Shown one piece after another: positions 1 through 11,255 of a stretch of DNA of 64,000 nt. This DNA is from Ensifer sp. BR816 (GTDB taxonomy: Bacteria; Pseudomonadota; Alphaproteobacteria; Rhizobiales; Rhizobiaceae), in contig NZ_KB905370.1 of assembly GCF_000378985.1 (NCBI RefSeq), positions 5,268,799-5,332,798 of the forward strand, read 5' to 3'. The translations under genes and the position numbers were made by a program. The notes under the pieces were generated by a model. It did not search any database. It was given only the letters and a program-made list of their open reading frames with translations, and had not been told where the DNA came from. Every line of letters begins with the position of its first letter. The first letter of the stretch is position 1.

Positions 1-446
1 TCCTGCTGGTGGTCTATGTCGGCGCGGTCGCGGTTCTCTTCCTTTTCGTGGTCATGATGCTCGACATCGACTTCGCCGAACTGCGCGCGGGCGTGCTTGA
101 ATACGCGCCGGTCGGCGCGCTGATCGGTTTGATCCTCGCTGCCGAGCTGATCATCGTCGTCGGCGGTTCGACCTTCTCGCCGGAGATCGCCAAGGGCATC
201 GCCATGCCGATCCCGGCCGTCACCGAGCGGACCAACACGGCCGCGCTCGGGGACGTGCTCTACACCCACTACATCTATTTCTTCCAGATCGCCGGGCTGG
301 TGCTGCTCGTCGCCATGATCGGCGCCATCGTGCTCACCCTGCGTCATCGCGAAAACATCAAGCGTCAGAGCATTCCGCGCCAGGTTGCCCGCTCGCCCGA
401 GACCGCCGTCGAGGTGGTCACGGTCAAGCCGGGTCAGGGCCTTTAA
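1..446 (+). CDS. nuoJ: NADH-quinone oxidoreductase subunit J (5' end cut off)
   Basis: This is the C-terminal part of NuoJ, the ND6-type membrane subunit of proton-pumping complex I. The reading frame is open from base 3 to the stop, so the true start lies before the window. The visible part contains the family stretch [10 protein letters not shown], a second hydrophobic segment near [17 protein letters not shown] residues, and a last membrane helix before a short basic tail ([10 protein letters not shown]). nuoK follows after 29 bases on the same strand. The identity rests on the motif and on its position ahead of nuoKLMN. Confidence 0.95.
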   Translation, partial: LLVVYVGAVAVLFLFVVMMLDIDFAELRAGVLEYAPVGALIGLILAAELIIVVGGSTFSPEIAKGIAMPIPAVTERTNTAALGDVLYTHYIYFFQIAGLVLLVAMIGAIVLTLRHRENIKRQSIPRQVARSPETAVEVVTVKPGQGL

Positions 447-475
447 TCGGGACGCGAGGTCGAGGGATCAGACTT

Positions 476-784
476 ATGGAAATCGGAATTTCCCACTATC
501 TCACCGTCAGCGCCATTCTCTTCACGCTCGGCGTCTTCGGCATCTTCCTCAACCGGAAGAACGTCATCATCATCCTGATGTCGGTGGAGCTCATCCTGCT
601 TGCGGTCAACATCAACATGGTCGCCTTCTCGGCGTTCCTGAACGACATCACCGGCCAGGTCTTCGCGCTGTTCATCCTGACAGTCGCGGCCGCCGAAGCC
701 GCGATTGGACTTGCAATTCTCGTCGTCTTCTACCGCAACCGCGGTTCGATCGCCGTCGAAGACGTCAACATGATGAAGGGCTGA
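476..784 (+). CDS. nuoK: NADH-quinone oxidoreductase subunit K
   Basis: NuoK is the ND4L-type subunit of complex I, a 102-residue inner-membrane protein with three helices, the usual length for the family. The two membrane-buried glutamates known to matter for proton pumping are visible, one in [15 protein letters not shown] and one in [15 protein letters not shown]. The gene sits between nuoJ and nuoL with only 7 bases to nuoL, so it is clearly part of the nuo operon. Confidence 0.97.
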   Translation: MEIGISHYLTVSAILFTLGVFGIFLNRKNVIIILMSVELILLAVNINMVAFSAFLNDITGQVFALFILTVAAAEAAIGLAILVVFYRNRGSIAVEDVNMMKG

Positions 785-791
785 CAGGGCC

Positions 792-2786
792 ATGGACACC
801 ATTATCAAGGCTATCGTCTTTCTGCCTCTGATCGGCTTTCTGATCGCCGGCCTGCTTGGCACCCAGATCGGCGCCAAGGCATCAGAATATGTGACCAGCG
901 GCCTGATGCTGATCGCGCTGGCGCTCTCCTGGTTCGTCTTCTTCGACGTCGCCCTCGGCCACGAGGAGATGATCAAGGTTTCGGTGCTGCATTGGATCCA
1001 GTCGGGCAGCTTCGACGTCGAATGGGCCTTCCGCGTCGACACGCTGACCGCCGTCATGTTCGTGGTCGTCAACACGGTCTCGACGCTGGTGCACATCTAT
1101 TCGATCGGTTATATGCACCACGATCCGCATCGTCCGCGCTTCTTCGGCTATCTGTCGCTCTTCACCTTCGCGATGCTGATGCTGATCACCTCGGACAACC
1201 TGCTGCAGATGTTCTTCGGCTGGGAAGGCGTGGGCCTGGCGTCGTATCTGCTGATCGGCTTCTGGTACAAGAAGCCCTCGGCCAATGCCGCGGCGATCAA
1301 GGCCTTCATCGTCAACCGTGTCGGCGACTTCGGCTTCTCGCTCGGCATCTTCTGCGTCTTCGTGCTGTTCGGCTCGATCAATCTCGAAACCGTCTTCGCC
1401 GCAGCCCAGAGCTACCTGCCGGCTGAAGGTGCAGAGGCAGGGGAGGCGGTGATCACGCTCTTCGGCATGCACCTCGACAAGGCTGATGCGCTGACGGCAA
1501 CCTGCCTGCTGCTCTTCATGGGCGCCATGGGCAAGTCGGCGCAGTTCCTGCTGCACACCTGGCTGCCGGACGCCATGGAAGGCCCGACGCCGGTTTCGGC
1601 CCTCATCCATGCCGCGACCATGGTGACCGCCGGCGTCTTCCTCGTCGCCCGCATGTCGCCGCTCTTCGAACTGTCGCCGGATGCGCTGACGGTCGTCACG
1701 CTGATCGGTGCGATCACCGCCTTCTTCGCTGCGACCGTCGGTCTCGTTCAGAACGACATCAAGCGCGTCATCGCCTATTCGACCTGTTCGCAGCTCGGCT
1801 ACATGTTCGTGGCACTCGGCGTCGGGGCTTACGGTGCCGCGATCTTCCACCTCTTCACGCACGCCTTCTTCAAGGCACTGCTGTTCCTTGGCGCCGGTTC
1901 GGTGATCCACGCCGTCGATGGCGAGCAGGACATGCGCTACATGGGCGGTTTGCGCACGCATATCCCCGTCACCTACTGGATGATGTTCATCGGCACGATC
2001 GCGCTGACGGGCGTCGGCATCCCGGGCACAGTCATCGGCACCGCGGGCTTCTTCTCGAAGGATGCGATCATCGAATCGACCTTCGCCTCGCACAGCATCG
2101 TTTCGGGCCTTGCCTTCGCCCTGCTCGTGATCGCCGCGCTGTTCACCAGCTTCTATTCCTGGCGCCTGACCTTCATGACCTTCCACGGCACGCCGCGCGC
2201 GTCGCACGAGGTCATGCATCACGTGCACGAGTCGCCTCAGGTCATGCTGGTGCCGCTCTACATCCTCGCGCTCGGTGCGCTCGTCGCGGGCTTCCTGTTC
2301 CACGATTATTTCTTCGGCCATCACTACGCCGAATTCTGGCAGGGCGCGCTCTTCACGTCGGCCGAGAACGAAATCCTCGAGGAATACCACCATGTTCCGC
2401 TGTGGGTGAAATGGAGCCCGTTCGTCGCCATGGCGCTCGGGTTGTTCACGGCCTGGTACATGTATATCCGCTCGCCGGAGACGCCGAAGTATCTCGCCCG
2501 GCAGCATCGCGGTCTCTACCAGTTCCTGCTCAACAAGTGGTATTTCGACGAGCTCTACGATTTCCTCTTCGTCCGCACCGCCAAGCGTCTCGGCACGTTC
2601 CTCTGGAAGGAGGGTGACGGCCGCGTCATCGACGGGTTCGGGCCGAACGGGGTCGCGGCACGCGTTCTCGACGTCACCGATCGCGTCGTCCGGTTGCAGA
2701 CCGGATACCTCTATCACTACGCGTTCGTCATGCTGATCGGCATTGCGGCGCTCGTTACCTGGATGATGCTCGGGAGTTCCTTCTGA
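792..2786 (+). CDS. nuoL: NADH-quinone oxidoreductase subunit L
   Basis: NuoL is the large antiporter-like (ND5) subunit at the distal end of the complex I membrane arm. The 664 residues match normal NuoL length and are mostly membrane helices. Landmarks are [15 protein letters not shown] near residue 143 (the conserved glutamate of the antiporter family), [20 protein letters not shown] and [19 protein letters not shown], which carries a key lysine. A long amphipathic C-terminal extension follows, as expected for ND5 but not for ND2 or ND4. The stop overlaps the nuoM start by one base (TGATG), suggesting translational coupling. Confidence 0.98.
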   Translation: MDTIIKAIVFLPLIGFLIAGLLGTQIGAKASEYVTSGLMLIALALSWFVFFDVALGHEEMIKVSVLHWIQSGSFDVEWAFRVDTLTAVMFVVVNTVSTLVHIYSIGYMHHDPHRPRFFGYLSLFTFAMLMLITSDNLLQMFFGWEGVGLASYLLIGFWYKKPSANAAAIKAFIVNRVGDFGFSLGIFCVFVLFGSINLETVFAAAQSYLPAEGAEAGEAVITLFGMHLDKADALTATCLLLFMGAMGKSAQFLLHTWLPDAMEGPTPVSALIHAATMVTAGVFLVARMSPLFELSPDALTVVTLIGAITAFFAATVGLVQNDIKRVIAYSTCSQLGYMFVALGVGAYGAAIFHLFTHAFFKALLFLGAGSVIHAVDGEQDMRYMGGLRTHIPVTYWMMFIGTIALTGVGIPGTVIGTAGFFSKDAIIESTFASHSIVSGLAFALLVIAALFTSFYSWRLTFMTFHGTPRASHEVMHHVHESPQVMLVPLYILALGALVAGFLFHDYFFGHHYAEFWQGALFTSAENEILEEYHHVPLWVKWSPFVAMALGLFTAWYMYIRSPETPKYLARQHRGLYQFLLNKWYFDELYDFLFVRTAKRLGTFLWKEGDGRVIDGFGPNGVAARVLDVTDRVVRLQTGYLYHYAFVMLIGIAALVTWMMLGSSF

Positions 2787-4297
2787 TGACCGATTGGCCC
2801 GTACTTTCCGCGGTCACCTTCCTGCCGCTGGTCGGCGCCCTGCTTCTCCTGCTGATGCGGGAAGACAGCGCCGCCGGCCGCCGCAACATCCTGAACATCT
2901 CGCTACTGACGACGATCTTCGTTTTCGCGCTGTCGCTCTATGTCTGGTACCAGTTCGACCCCTCGAACCCCGGCTTCCAGATGATCGAGAAGCATGAGTG
3001 GCTCGGTACCGGCATTTCCTACCATCTCGGCATAGACGGCATTTCGGTGCTGTTCCTGCCGCTGACGGCATTCCTGATGCCGTTCTGCGTGCTGGCGAGC
3101 TGGGTGACGATCGAGAAGCGCCTGAAGGAATACATGATTGCGTTTCTGTTGCTGGAAACGCTGATGCTCGGCGTCTTCGTCTCGCTCGACATCGTGCTCT
3201 TCTACGTCTTCTTCGAGGCGGGCCTCATCCCGATGTTCATCATCATCGGCGTCTGGGGCGGCAAGGACCGCGTCTATGCGAGCTACAAGTTCTTCCTCTA
3301 CACGCTGCTCGGCTCGGTGCTGATGCTGCTTGCCATCATGGCGATGTATTGGCAGGCCGGCACGACGGACATCACCGAACTGCTCAAGTATGATTTCCCG
3401 CGGCAGATGCAGACCTGGCTGTGGCTTGCCTTCTTCGCGTCCTTCGCGGTGAAGATGCCGATGTGGCCGGTCCATACCTGGCTTCCCGACGCGCACGTCC
3501 AGGCGCCGACGGCGGGCTCGGTCATCCTGGCCGGTATTCTCCTGAAGCTCGGCGGTTACGGCTTCCTGCGCTTCTCGCTGCCGATGTTCCCGCTGGCGTC
3601 CGATTATTTCGCGCCGCTCGTCTATACGCTGTCGATTGTCGCGATCATCTATACCTCGCTGGTGGCGATGATGCAGAGCGACATCAAGAAGCTGATCGCA
3701 TACTCCTCCGTTGCGCATATGGGCTACGTGACGATGGGGACCTTTGCGGCGAACGTCCAGGGTGTGCAGGGCGCGATCTTCCAGATGCTCTCGCACGGCA
3801 TCGTCTCGGGCGCGCTCTTCCTTTGCGTCGGCGTCGTCTACGACCGGCTGCACACGCGCGAAATCTCGGCCTATGGCGGCCTCGTCAACAACATGCCGAA
3901 ATATGCCGTGGCCTTCATGGTGTTCACCATGGCCAATGTCGGCCTTCCGGGCACCTCGGGCTTCGTCGGCGAAGTCCTGACGCTGGTCGGCGCCTTCCGC
4001 GCCAACACCTGGGTCGCGCTCTTTGCGACCAGCGGCGTCATCCTGTCGGCCGCCTATGCCCTCTGGCTCTATCGCCGGGTGATCTTCGGCGCGCTGGAAA
4101 AGGATAGCCTCAAGGCGATGCTCGATCTGTCGACGCGCGAGAAGGTCATCCTCTATCCGCTGGTGATCCTGACGATCTTCTTCGGTGTCTATCCGGCGCC
4201 GGTCTTCGATGCGACGGCGGCCTCCGTGGATCTGCTCGTCAACAACTACGCCGCAGCCCTGCAGGCAGCGCAAGACGTTGCGCTTTCGGTGCACTGA
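2786..4297 (+). CDS. nuoM: NADH-quinone oxidoreductase subunit M
   Basis: NuoM is the ND4-type antiporter-like subunit of complex I. It has 503 residues and about 14 membrane helices. Family landmarks are [18 protein letters not shown] near residue 144 (the conserved glutamate), [20 protein letters not shown], and [19 protein letters not shown]. The start codon shares a base with the nuoL stop. nuoN follows after 18 bases. Confidence 0.98.
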   Translation: MTDWPVLSAVTFLPLVGALLLLLMREDSAAGRRNILNISLLTTIFVFALSLYVWYQFDPSNPGFQMIEKHEWLGTGISYHLGIDGISVLFLPLTAFLMPFCVLASWVTIEKRLKEYMIAFLLLETLMLGVFVSLDIVLFYVFFEAGLIPMFIIIGVWGGKDRVYASYKFFLYTLLGSVLMLLAIMAMYWQAGTTDITELLKYDFPRQMQTWLWLAFFASFAVKMPMWPVHTWLPDAHVQAPTAGSVILAGILLKLGGYGFLRFSLPMFPLASDYFAPLVYTLSIVAIIYTSLVAMMQSDIKKLIAYSSVAHMGYVTMGTFAANVQGVQGAIFQMLSHGIVSGALFLCVGVVYDRLHTREISAYGGLVNNMPKYAVAFMVFTMANVGLPGTSGFVGEVLTLVGAFRANTWVALFATSGVILSAAYALWLYRRVIFGALEKDSLKAMLDLSTREKVILYPLVILTIFFGVYPAPVFDATAASVDLLVNNYAAALQAAQDVALSVH

Positions 4298-4315
4298 CCA
4301 CAGGATGTGATGGAC

Positions 4316-5758
4316 ATGACTGCTGAAACCCTTTTTGCAAGCCTGCAACTCTCAGTCCCCGAGCTGATCCTGGCGGTCGGCGCGCTGGTGCTGCTGATGG
4401 TCGGCGTCTATTCGAGCGAACGGGCCACGCCGGTCGTCACCGGGCTCTCCGTGGCGGTGCTCATCGTTGCCGGATTGTGGCTCGTCCTGAACACTGGTGA
4501 CGGCGAGGCCTATGGCGGCGCCTTCCTTTCGGATCCCTTTGCGAAGTTCATGAAGGTCCTGGCGCTGATCGGCTCGATCACCGTCATGGTGATGACGATC
4601 GGCCAGGCCCGCGCCGCTCAGATCGACCGCTTTGAGTTTCCGGTGCTGCTGCTGCTCGCGACCCTCGGCATGCTGCTGATGATCTCGGCCAATGACCTGA
4701 TTTCGCTCTATCTGTCACTGGAACTGCAGTCGCTGGCGCTCTACGTCGTGGCCGCGATCAATCGCGACAGCGTGCGCTCGACCGAAGCGGGCCTCAAATA
4801 CTTCGTTCTCGGCGCTCTGTCTTCGGGCATGCTGCTCTACGGCATGTCGCTCGTCTATGGCTTCACCGGCCATACCGGCTTCGACGAGATCGCTGCGGCG
4901 CTCACCGCGGAAGGCCGATCGCTCGGCCTCGTGTTCGGCCTGGTCTTCATCCTCGCCGGCCTTGCCTTCAAAATCTCGGCCGTTCCGTTCCATATGTGGA
5001 CGCCGGACGTCTATGAAGGCGCACCGACACCGGTAACGGCCTTCTTCGCCGCCGGACCCAAGGTCGCGGCCATTTCCATTCTGGTGCGCGTCGTTATCGA
5101 GGCCTTCGAGCCGGTCGTTGCCGACTGGCAGCAGATCGTCGTGTTCATTTCGATCGCTTCGATGCTGCTTGGCGCCTTCGCCGCGATTGGCCAGCGCAAC
5201 ATCAAGCGACTGATGGCCTATTCCTCGATCGGCCATATGGGCTATGCGCTCGTCGGCCTTGCCGCCGGGTCGATGGCCGGCGTGCGTGGCGTCATTCTCT
5301 ACATGCTGATCTACATGGTGATGACGCTCGGCACCTTCGCATGCATCTTGGCGATGCGCCGCAAGGACGGGCAGCATGTCGAGGGCATCGATGACCTCGC
5401 CGGCCTGTCGCAGACCAACCCGTTGATGGCGACGGTGCTGACGATCCTGATGTTCTCGCTCGCCGGCATCCCGCCGCTTGCCGGCTTCTTCGCGAAATAT
5501 TTCGTGTTCGTTGCCGCGATCGAAGCCCAGCTCTATGGGCTGGCGATCATCGGCGTTCTCGCATCCGTCGTCGGCGCCTACTATTACCTGCGCGTCATCA
5601 AGGTCATGTGGTTCGACGAGGCGAAGGGTGAGTTTGCCCGCACGGCAGGCGAGTTGCGGTTGGTCTACGGGCTTTCCGGCCTGTTCGTGCTCGGCTACGT
5701 GCTGATCGGCGGCCCGCTCGGAAATGCCGCCGAGGCTGCGGCGCGGACATTCTTTTGA
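4316..5758 (+). CDS. nuoN: NADH-quinone oxidoreductase subunit N
   Basis: NuoN is the ND2-type antiporter-like subunit of complex I. Landmarks are [36 protein letters not shown] and [19 protein letters not shown]. Three in-frame starts lie close together (GTG 4307, ATG 4310, ATG 4316). I chose 4316 because an AGGA at 4302-4305 is best spaced for it, and it gives 480 residues, the length I recall for the S. meliloti protein. The last four bases overlap the birA start, so the nuo transcript continues into birA. Confidence 0.95.
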   Translation: MTAETLFASLQLSVPELILAVGALVLLMVGVYSSERATPVVTGLSVAVLIVAGLWLVLNTGDGEAYGGAFLSDPFAKFMKVLALIGSITVMVMTIGQARAAQIDRFEFPVLLLLATLGMLLMISANDLISLYLSLELQSLALYVVAAINRDSVRSTEAGLKYFVLGALSSGMLLYGMSLVYGFTGHTGFDEIAAALTAEGRSLGLVFGLVFILAGLAFKISAVPFHMWTPDVYEGAPTPVTAFFAAGPKVAAISILVRVVIEAFEPVVADWQQIVVFISIASMLLGAFAAIGQRNIKRLMAYSSIGHMGYALVGLAAGSMAGVRGVILYMLIYMVMTLGTFACILAMRRKDGQHVEGIDDLAGLSQTNPLMATVLTILMFSLAGIPPLAGFFAKYFVFVAAIEAQLYGLAIIGVLASVVGAYYYLRVIKVMWFDEAKGEFARTAGELRLVYGLSGLFVLGYVLIGGPLGNAAEAAARTFF

Positions 5759-6522
5759 GCGGCGGGCAGGGCAGCGGCCGGATCTCGCCTGACGATTTCC
5801 GGCACATAGCGCTTGCCGAAACTGTCTCGACGAACAGCGAATGCCTGGCGCGTGCGCGCGCGGGTGATCCGGGCAACCTCTGGATCACCGCCGCGCGCCA
5901 GACGGGCGGCCGCGGCCGACGCGGCCGCGAATGGTTTTCCGAGCCCGGCAATCTCTATGCATCCCTGCTGCTCATCGATCCAGCGCCGGTGGCGCAACTG
6001 CATTCATTGCCGCTCGCAGCCGCCGTTGCCGTCCACCGCGCCATTCGCAGGGTGATGCCTCCGGGTTCGCCGGAGGTGGCGATCAAATGGCCGAACGACA
6101 TCCTCATCGATGGCCGGAAAACCTGCGGCATCCTGCTTGAAGGCGAAGGCCTCCCGGACGGCCGTCATGCGCTGGTGATCGGCTGCGGCGTCAACGTCGC
6201 GGTGATGCCGGAAGCGGGGCTCTACCCGGTCACCTCGCTTCGGCACGAGGGCGCGACGATCTCGGCCGAGGAACTGTTTGCGCATCTGTTCGTGACGATG
6301 GCTGAGGCGCTCTCGATCTGGGATCGTGGCACCGGCATTGCCGCGATCATCGATCAGTGGAAGGCCGCCGCGAAGGGCATTGGCGAGGCGATCACTGTCA
6401 ACCTGCCGGACCGGTCGATTGCCGGCCGTTTTGTCGGTATCAACGAAGACGGGCGGCTGCTGCTCGACACAGGCTCGGGCGCGCCGCTGGCAATCGCCGC
6501 GGGCGACGTATTTCTCGGATAA
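5755..6522 (+). CDS. birA: biotin--[acetyl-CoA-carboxylase] ligase
   Basis: BirA activates biotin with ATP and attaches it to the biotin carboxyl carrier protein. The 255 residues start directly with the catalytic domain and lack the N-terminal helix-turn-helix of the E. coli type, so it should be a ligase and not a repressor. Key motifs are [19 protein letters not shown] (biotinyl-AMP binding loop) and [19 protein letters not shown] with the catalytic lysine, followed by the small C-terminal domain. It starts with TTG overlapping the nuoN stop and has no clear ribosome site of its own, which points to coupling. Its substrate AccB is encoded at about 53.6-54.1 kb. Confidence 0.93.
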   Translation: MSGGQGSGRISPDDFRHIALAETVSTNSECLARARAGDPGNLWITAARQTGGRGRRGREWFSEPGNLYASLLLIDPAPVAQLHSLPLAAAVAVHRAIRRVMPPGSPEVAIKWPNDILIDGRKTCGILLEGEGLPDGRHALVIGCGVNVAVMPEAGLYPVTSLRHEGATISAEELFAHLFVTMAEALSIWDRGTGIAAIIDQWKAAAKGIGEAITVNLPDRSIAGRFVGINEDGRLLLDTGSGAPLAIAAGDVFLG

Positions 6523-6547
6523 ACAAGAATAGAGGCGCATCGAAAAA

Positions 6548-8215
6548 ATGGCGCAAGAAGAAGAACTGGTGTTCTTGCCGCTCGGCGGCGTTGGCGAGAT
6601 CGGCATGAATCTCGGCCTTTATGGTTATGGCAAGCCCGGCAGCCGGCAATGGATCATGGTCGATTGCGGCGTGACCTTTCCCGGGCCGGAACTGCCCGGC
6701 GTGGAACTCGTTCTGCCCGATATATCCTTTCTCGCCGAGGAGCGTCGCAATCTCAAGGCGATCATCATCACGCACGCCCACGAGGATCATTACGGCGCGC
6801 TGAACGATCTCTGGCCGGGGCTGAACGTTCCGGTCTATGCCTCGCCGTTCACGGCCGGAATGCTCGAGGCGAAGCGTGACTTCGAAAAGGGCCGCAGCGA
6901 CATCCCGGTCACCGTCTTCAAGGCCGGCGACCGCATCAATGTCGGCCCCTTCAGCATCGAGGCGGTCGGCGTCAACCACTCCATTCCCGAGCCGATGTCG
7001 CTGGTGATCCGGACGCCGCTCGGCACGGTTGTCCACACCGGCGATTGGAAGATCGATCTCGAGCCCTCGCTCGGCCCGATCACCAACGAAGGGCGTTTTC
7101 GTCAGATCGGCGAGGAAGGCGTCCTCGCGCTCGTCTGCGATTCGACCAATGCGCTGCGCGACGGCGTTTCGCCTTCCGAGCGGGAGGTATCGGAAAGCCT
7201 GGCAAAAATCATCGCCGACGCCGAGGGCCGTGTCGGCATCACGACCTTTTCGTCGAATGTCGGCCGTATCCGTTCGGTCGCGGAAGCGGCGGAGGCCGCC
7301 GGTCGCGAAGTGCTCCTGCTCGGCAGTTCGATGAAGCGCGTCGTCGACGTCGCGAAGGATCTCGGCATCATGGAGGGCCTGAAGCCCTTCCTGGCGGAGG
7401 ACGAATTCGGCTATATCCCGCGCGACAAGGTGGTCGTGATCCTGACCGGAAGCCAGGGCGAGCCGCGCGCGGCGCTGGCCAAGATCGCCCGCGACGAGAT
7501 GCGCAATGTGGCGTTTTCGGCCGGCGACACCATCGTCTTCTCGTCGCGCACGATCCCCGGCAACGAGAAGGCGATCAATGACATCAAGAACGGCCTGATC
7601 GAGCAGGGCATCCATATCGTCACCGACAGCGAGGCGCTGGTGCATGTCTCGGGTCATCCGCGCCGCAATGAATTGCAGCAGATGTACCAATGGCTGAAGC
7701 CTCAGATCGTCGTGCCGGTTCATGGCGAGGCGGCGCATTTGACGGCGCATGCCGAGCTTGCCGTGCATTCGGGCATCGCGAGCGTCCCGCGGCTGCGCAA
7801 CGGCGAGATCCTGCGCCTCGCGCCCGGATCCGCCGGAGTGGTTGACGAGGCGCCGCATGGGCGCATCTACAAGGATGGAACCCTTATCGGCGATTTCGAC
7901 GAGATGGGTATTGGCGAACGCCGCAAACTCTCCTTCGCCGGCCACGTCTCCGTCAACGTCGTGCTCGACAACCGCTACGACTTTCTCGGCGATCCGGTCG
8001 TCGTGCCGATCGGGCTTCCGCAGTTCGACGACGAGGGCGACGAGATGGACGACGTGCTCTATGACGCCGTGCTCGGCGCGGTGGAAAGCATCCCCCGCGC
8101 CAAGCGCAAGGATCTCGCGATGCTGCAGGAAGCCGTCCGGCGCGCGGTGCGCAGCACGGCCAACCAGATCTGGGGCAAGAAGCCGATCGTCACGGTCTTT
8201 GTCACCAAAGTCTGA
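6548..8215 (+). CDS. rnj: ribonuclease J
   Basis: RNase J is a metallo-beta-lactamase/beta-CASP ribonuclease with 5'-3' exonuclease and endonuclease activity in mRNA decay and rRNA maturation. The 555 residues carry the zinc motif THAHEDHYGAL near residue 77, the beta-CASP part in the middle, the motif VSGHPRRNELQQMY, and VPVHGEAAHL near residue 395, followed by the small C-terminal domain. It lies 25 bases after birA. The window also encodes RNase R and RNase E, so three central RNA-decay enzymes are present here. Confidence 0.95.
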   Translation: MAQEEELVFLPLGGVGEIGMNLGLYGYGKPGSRQWIMVDCGVTFPGPELPGVELVLPDISFLAEERRNLKAIIITHAHEDHYGALNDLWPGLNVPVYASPFTAGMLEAKRDFEKGRSDIPVTVFKAGDRINVGPFSIEAVGVNHSIPEPMSLVIRTPLGTVVHTGDWKIDLEPSLGPITNEGRFRQIGEEGVLALVCDSTNALRDGVSPSEREVSESLAKIIADAEGRVGITTFSSNVGRIRSVAEAAEAAGREVLLLGSSMKRVVDVAKDLGIMEGLKPFLAEDEFGYIPRDKVVVILTGSQGEPRAALAKIARDEMRNVAFSAGDTIVFSSRTIPGNEKAINDIKNGLIEQGIHIVTDSEALVHVSGHPRRNELQQMYQWLKPQIVVPVHGEAAHLTAHAELAVHSGIASVPRLRNGEILRLAPGSAGVVDEAPHGRIYKDGTLIGDFDEMGIGERRKLSFAGHVSVNVVLDNRYDFLGDPVVVPIGLPQFDDEGDEMDDVLYDAVLGAVESIPRAKRKDLAMLQEAVRRAVRSTANQIWGKKPIVTVFVTKV

Positions 8216-8275
8216 TTTGTCCGATCGGCGAGCCGGTGTAAGACCGGTTGGAGCCTTCGATGAGGGAGATGTACG

Positions 8276-8680
8276 ATGCTCGGAAGAGTGAACCATGTGG
8301 CGATCGCCGTGCCGGACCTCGCCGCTGCGGCGGAGAGCTATCGCACAACCCTCGGCGCCGTTGTGACGGAGTCCCAAGCCCTTCCGGAACACGGCGTCAC
8401 CGTGGTCTTCGTCACCCTTCCCAATACCAAGGTCGAATTGCTGGAACCGCTCGGCGACCAGTCGCCGATTGCCGCCTTTCTCGAGAAAAACCCGGCCGGC
8501 GGCATGCATCACATCTGCTATGAGGTGGACGACATCATCGCGGCGCGCGACCGGCTGCGGGAGGCGGGCGCGCGCGTGCTCGGCGACGGCAATCCGAAGA
8601 TCGGCGCCCACGGCAAGCCGGTGCTTTTCCTGCATCCCAAGGACTTTCAAGGCACTCTGGTCGAGCTTGAAGAGGTGTGA
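8276..8680 (+). CDS. mce: methylmalonyl-CoA epimerase
   Basis: This enzyme interconverts (R)- and (S)-methylmalonyl-CoA in the propionyl-CoA to succinyl-CoA route. It is a 134-residue VOC/glyoxalase-fold protein with the start LGRVNHVAIAVPDLAAAAESY and the metal-ligand stretch GGMHHICYEVDDI, ending in GTLVELEEV, all typical of Mce. It sits 60 bases after rnj. A ribosome site (GGGAGA) lies about 8 bases before the ATG. Confidence 0.93.
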   Translation: MLGRVNHVAIAVPDLAAAAESYRTTLGAVVTESQALPEHGVTVVFVTLPNTKVELLEPLGDQSPIAAFLEKNPAGGMHHICYEVDDIIAARDRLREAGARVLGDGNPKIGAHGKPVLFLHPKDFQGTLVELEEV

Positions 8681-8738
8681 CAGTCGGGCGCGGTGCGGCC
8701 ATTTGCGTGGGCGGCCGGAAGGGCCTATAAGGCGCATC

Positions 8739-8777
8739 CAGCGCCGCGCGTCTTCTCGGACGTACAAAGGTCGCTGC
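8739..8777. repeat. Rhizobiaceae-type palindromic intergenic repeat, copy 1
   Basis: This 39-base element begins CCAGCGCCGCGCGTC and ends CAAAGGTCGCTGC with an imperfect palindrome between. It matches the element at 56888-56930 except for small changes in the loop and right arm (ACGTACAAAGG here against ACGCGCAAAGG there). It lies between mce and the DUF1467 gene. From memory, this kind of repeat is scattered through Rhizobiaceae genomes. Its function is not known to me. Confidence 0.65.
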
Positions 8778-8839
8778 GGCCGGCGAGGCTGCTGCCAAAC
8801 GGCCGGCCGCCTGACCGTGTCCTTCATCAGAGAACCTGG

Positions 8840-9109
8840 ATGTCCGCCTTTTCGATCTTTGCCGTCTATTTCATCATCTGGTGGCTCACGCTTTTCACGG
8901 TCCTGCCGTTCGGCGTGAAGACGCAGGCCGAGGAGAACGATGTCGTGCCCGGCAGCGTCGAGAGCGCGCCGGCGCGTTTTCGTGGCTTGCGGGTGGTCGT
9001 GATGACGACGGTCATCGCCGCCGTAATCCATCTCGGCTGGTATGTCCTGTCCGTGAAGTTGGGATATGGCCTTGATGAGATGTTCGGCTTCATCGGCCCT
9101 GAACTCTGA
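8840..9109 (+). CDS. DUF1467 family membrane protein
   Basis: This 89-residue protein has two membrane helices, one at the N-terminus (IFAVYFIIWWLTLFTVLPFGV) and one near the C-terminus, separated by a short hydrophilic loop (QAEENDVVPGSVES). The pattern fits DUF1467, a family of unknown function that I recall lying between mce and proS in rhizobia. The ATG at 8840 was chosen over longer in-frame starts because the membrane helix begins at once and the repeat at 8739-8777 would otherwise be coding. Confidence 0.85.
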   Translation: MSAFSIFAVYFIIWWLTLFTVLPFGVKTQAEENDVVPGSVESAPARFRGLRVVVMTTVIAAVIHLGWYVLSVKLGYGLDEMFGFIGPEL

Positions 9110-9910
9110 TCGCGATGCAGGTGCCTCTCGCGGCGTGTTTCCTTGCATTGATGCTAAAACATACAGCATTTCAAATCGTTACGGCAACCCTCGTGCGTCT
9201 GAGGGGACGCGTGGTGCTGCAGGAGAACTGAGGATACGCAAGAAGTGTGCCGCAAGGTGAGGGCGATCTCGGCAGCGGCCAGCGAGCCGGCTCGGAGGTC
9301 AGGCTCTTGACAGACAATAAATCGACATATTTTGGCACTGCTTCGTTTCCAGTGCGGGCGAGAAAGCAAAAAAAAACAAGGCCAAAGCCTTGTTTTTTAA
9401 GTTTCGCGTGATCTTTCAACCGTTGCCGGCGGCAGCGAACGAGCGCGCCTAAGATCTTATCCTCCCAAGACTTGACCGCGAAATTCGGCAAGAATTTGGT
9501 CTTCTTGCCTGTTTTGTGAGCCGAAACTAGCTCAAACAATGGGCGATGTCACCAGGTTTTTTTGCATTTTTGCTACAGTTTGGCAAAAAATTCCGGTTGA
9601 CAGAAATGCCCCTTGTCCTGCTACTAGCGTGCTCTTTTGACGCAGGGCTACGGCTGTATTTTCGCCGGCGCAGCAAGTTTCTGGGTGCTGCTGTCTTCCC
9701 GACGCTGCAGGGTTTTCTTCCGCGCGCGAAGCGGTTATGAACGCTGAACTCGAAGGCTTCCCCTGGTCGCCCCACTGGGAATTCAAGAGCCCGATATTCA
9801 AACGGCAATCGCCGCCTTGCCCATCAGAGGGCGAGGGCGGTTGTCGCAGCACAACGTCATTTCGCCCTAATCCGCCGATAGTGCGAGAGCCACCAGTTCC
9901 GGAACCCGTC
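9110..9910. other. 800-base intergenic region before proS
   Basis: I see no convincing gene in this gap; short open frames on both strands lack ribosome sites and family resemblance. It holds a possible promoter (CTTGAC at 9306, TATTTT at 9328-9333), a very strong two-sided terminator (9371-9398), a hairpin GGCAAGAA/TTCTTGCC around 9487-9511, a possible proS promoter (GTTGAC near 9596, TGCTAC 17 bases on), and a GC-rich hairpin around 9812-9840. A small RNA is possible. Confidence 0.5.
9371..9398. terminator. two-sided intrinsic terminator
   Basis: A perfect 12-base-pair stem (AAAAAACAAGGC with GCCTTGTTTTTT) closes a four-base loop CAAA. Extra A residues before it and the T run after it make it look functional in both directions. 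On the plus strand it would end transcripts from the mce/DUF1467 unit or from a short RNA started near 9340. Confidence 0.85.
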
Positions 9911-11239
9911 ATGCGCCTGTCCCGCTATTTCATGCCCATCTTGAAGGAAAACCCCAAGGAAGCGGAAATCGTTTCCCATCGGCTGATGCTGAGGACCGGC
10001 ATGATCCGCCAGCAGTCGGCCGGCATCTACAGCTGGTTGCCGCTCGGCAAGCGCGTTCTCGACAAGGTCAATGCGATCATTCGCGAGGAACAGAACCGCT
10101 CCGGGGCTGTCGAGTTGCTGATGCCGACCCTGCAGTCGGCGGAACTCTGGCAGGAGAGCGGGCGTTACGACGCCTACGGCAAGGAGATGCTACGCATCAA
10201 GGACCGGCAGGACCGGCCGATGCTTTACGGCCCGACCAACGAGGAGATGATAACGGACATCTTCCGCTCCTCGGTGAAGTCCTATCGCAACCTGCCGCTC
10301 AACCTCTATCACATCCAGCTGAAATTCCGGGACGAGATCCGTCCGCGCTTCGGCACCATGCGTTCCCGCGAGTTCCTGATGAAGGACGCCTATTCCTTCG
10401 ATCTCGATCGGGAAGGGGCGGAGCATGCCTACAACAAGATGTTTGCCGCCTATCTGCGCACCTTCGACCGTATGGGCTTGCGCGCCATCCCGATGCGTGC
10501 CGATACCGGCCCGATCGGGGGCAACCTTAGCCATGAATTCATCATTCTTGCCGACACCGGCGAATCGGAAGTGTTCTGCCACAAGGACTTCCTCGGTTTC
10601 GACATTCCGGGCGAGGATACGAAATTCGATGACGCCGCCGGGCTGAAGGCAATCTTTGACAAGTGGACCTCGCGCTACGCCGCGACCTCCGAAATGCACG
10701 ACGAGGCTGCCTTCGACGCGATACCGGATGGTGAGCGTCTGTCGGCGCGGGGCATCGAGGTCGGCCACATCTTCTATTTCGGCACGAAATACTCCGAGGC
10801 GATGGGCGCCAAGGTGCTCGGCCCCGACGGCAAGGAGCACCTCGTCCATATGGGCTCCTACGGCATCGGCCCGACCCGCCTGGTGCCGGCGATCATCGAA
10901 GCTTCGCATGACGAGAACGGCATTATCTGGCCGAAGGCGGTGGCGCCGTTCGACGCGGTCGTCATCAACATGAAAACCGGCGATGCCGCTTGCGATGCGG
11001 CCTGCGGCACGCTCTACTCCGACCTCGGCAAGGCCGGATTCGACGTTCTTCTGGACGATACCGACGACCGCGCCGGCGCGAAATTCGCGACCGCCGATCT
11101 GATCGGCGTTCCGGTGCAGATCATTGTCGGGCCGCGCTCGATCGCCAATGGCGAAGTCGAGGTCAAGAACCGCAAGACCGGCGCGCGCGAGACGATGACG
11201 CTGGAAGCCGCGATCAACAAGCTGGTCGCGACAAGATAA
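9911..11239 (+). CDS. proS: prolyl-tRNA synthetase
   Basis: ProRS charges tRNA-Pro. The 442 residues contain class II motif 2 ([19 protein letters not shown]) and motif 3 ([11 protein letters not shown]) followed by the anticodon-binding domain. It lacks the large editing insertion found in the E. coli type between motifs 2 and 3, which is the normal short form in alphaproteobacteria. The frame is open for another 58 codons upstream, but the start MRLSRYFMP at 9911 matches the family N-terminus. lolC follows after 16 bases. Confidence 0.96.
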   Translation: MRLSRYFMPILKENPKEAEIVSHRLMLRTGMIRQQSAGIYSWLPLGKRVLDKVNAIIREEQNRSGAVELLMPTLQSAELWQESGRYDAYGKEMLRIKDRQDRPMLYGPTNEEMITDIFRSSVKSYRNLPLNLYHIQLKFRDEIRPRFGTMRSREFLMKDAYSFDLDREGAEHAYNKMFAAYLRTFDRMGLRAIPMRADTGPIGGNLSHEFIILADTGESEVFCHKDFLGFDIPGEDTKFDDAAGLKAIFDKWTSRYAATSEMHDEAAFDAIPDGERLSARGIEVGHIFYFGTKYSEAMGAKVLGPDGKEHLVHMGSYGIGPTRLVPAIIEASHDENGIIWPKAVAPFDAVVINMKTGDAACDAACGTLYSDLGKAGFDVLLDDTDDRAGAKFATADLIGVPVQIIVGPRSIANGEVEVKNRKTGARETMTLEAAINKLVATR

Positions 11240-11255
11240 GAGGCAAGGGGCGACG

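Noticed and set aside
9171..9539. 122-codon minus-strand open frame in the gap before proS
   Set aside because: It runs through the two-sided terminator, has no ribosome site and resembles no family I know.
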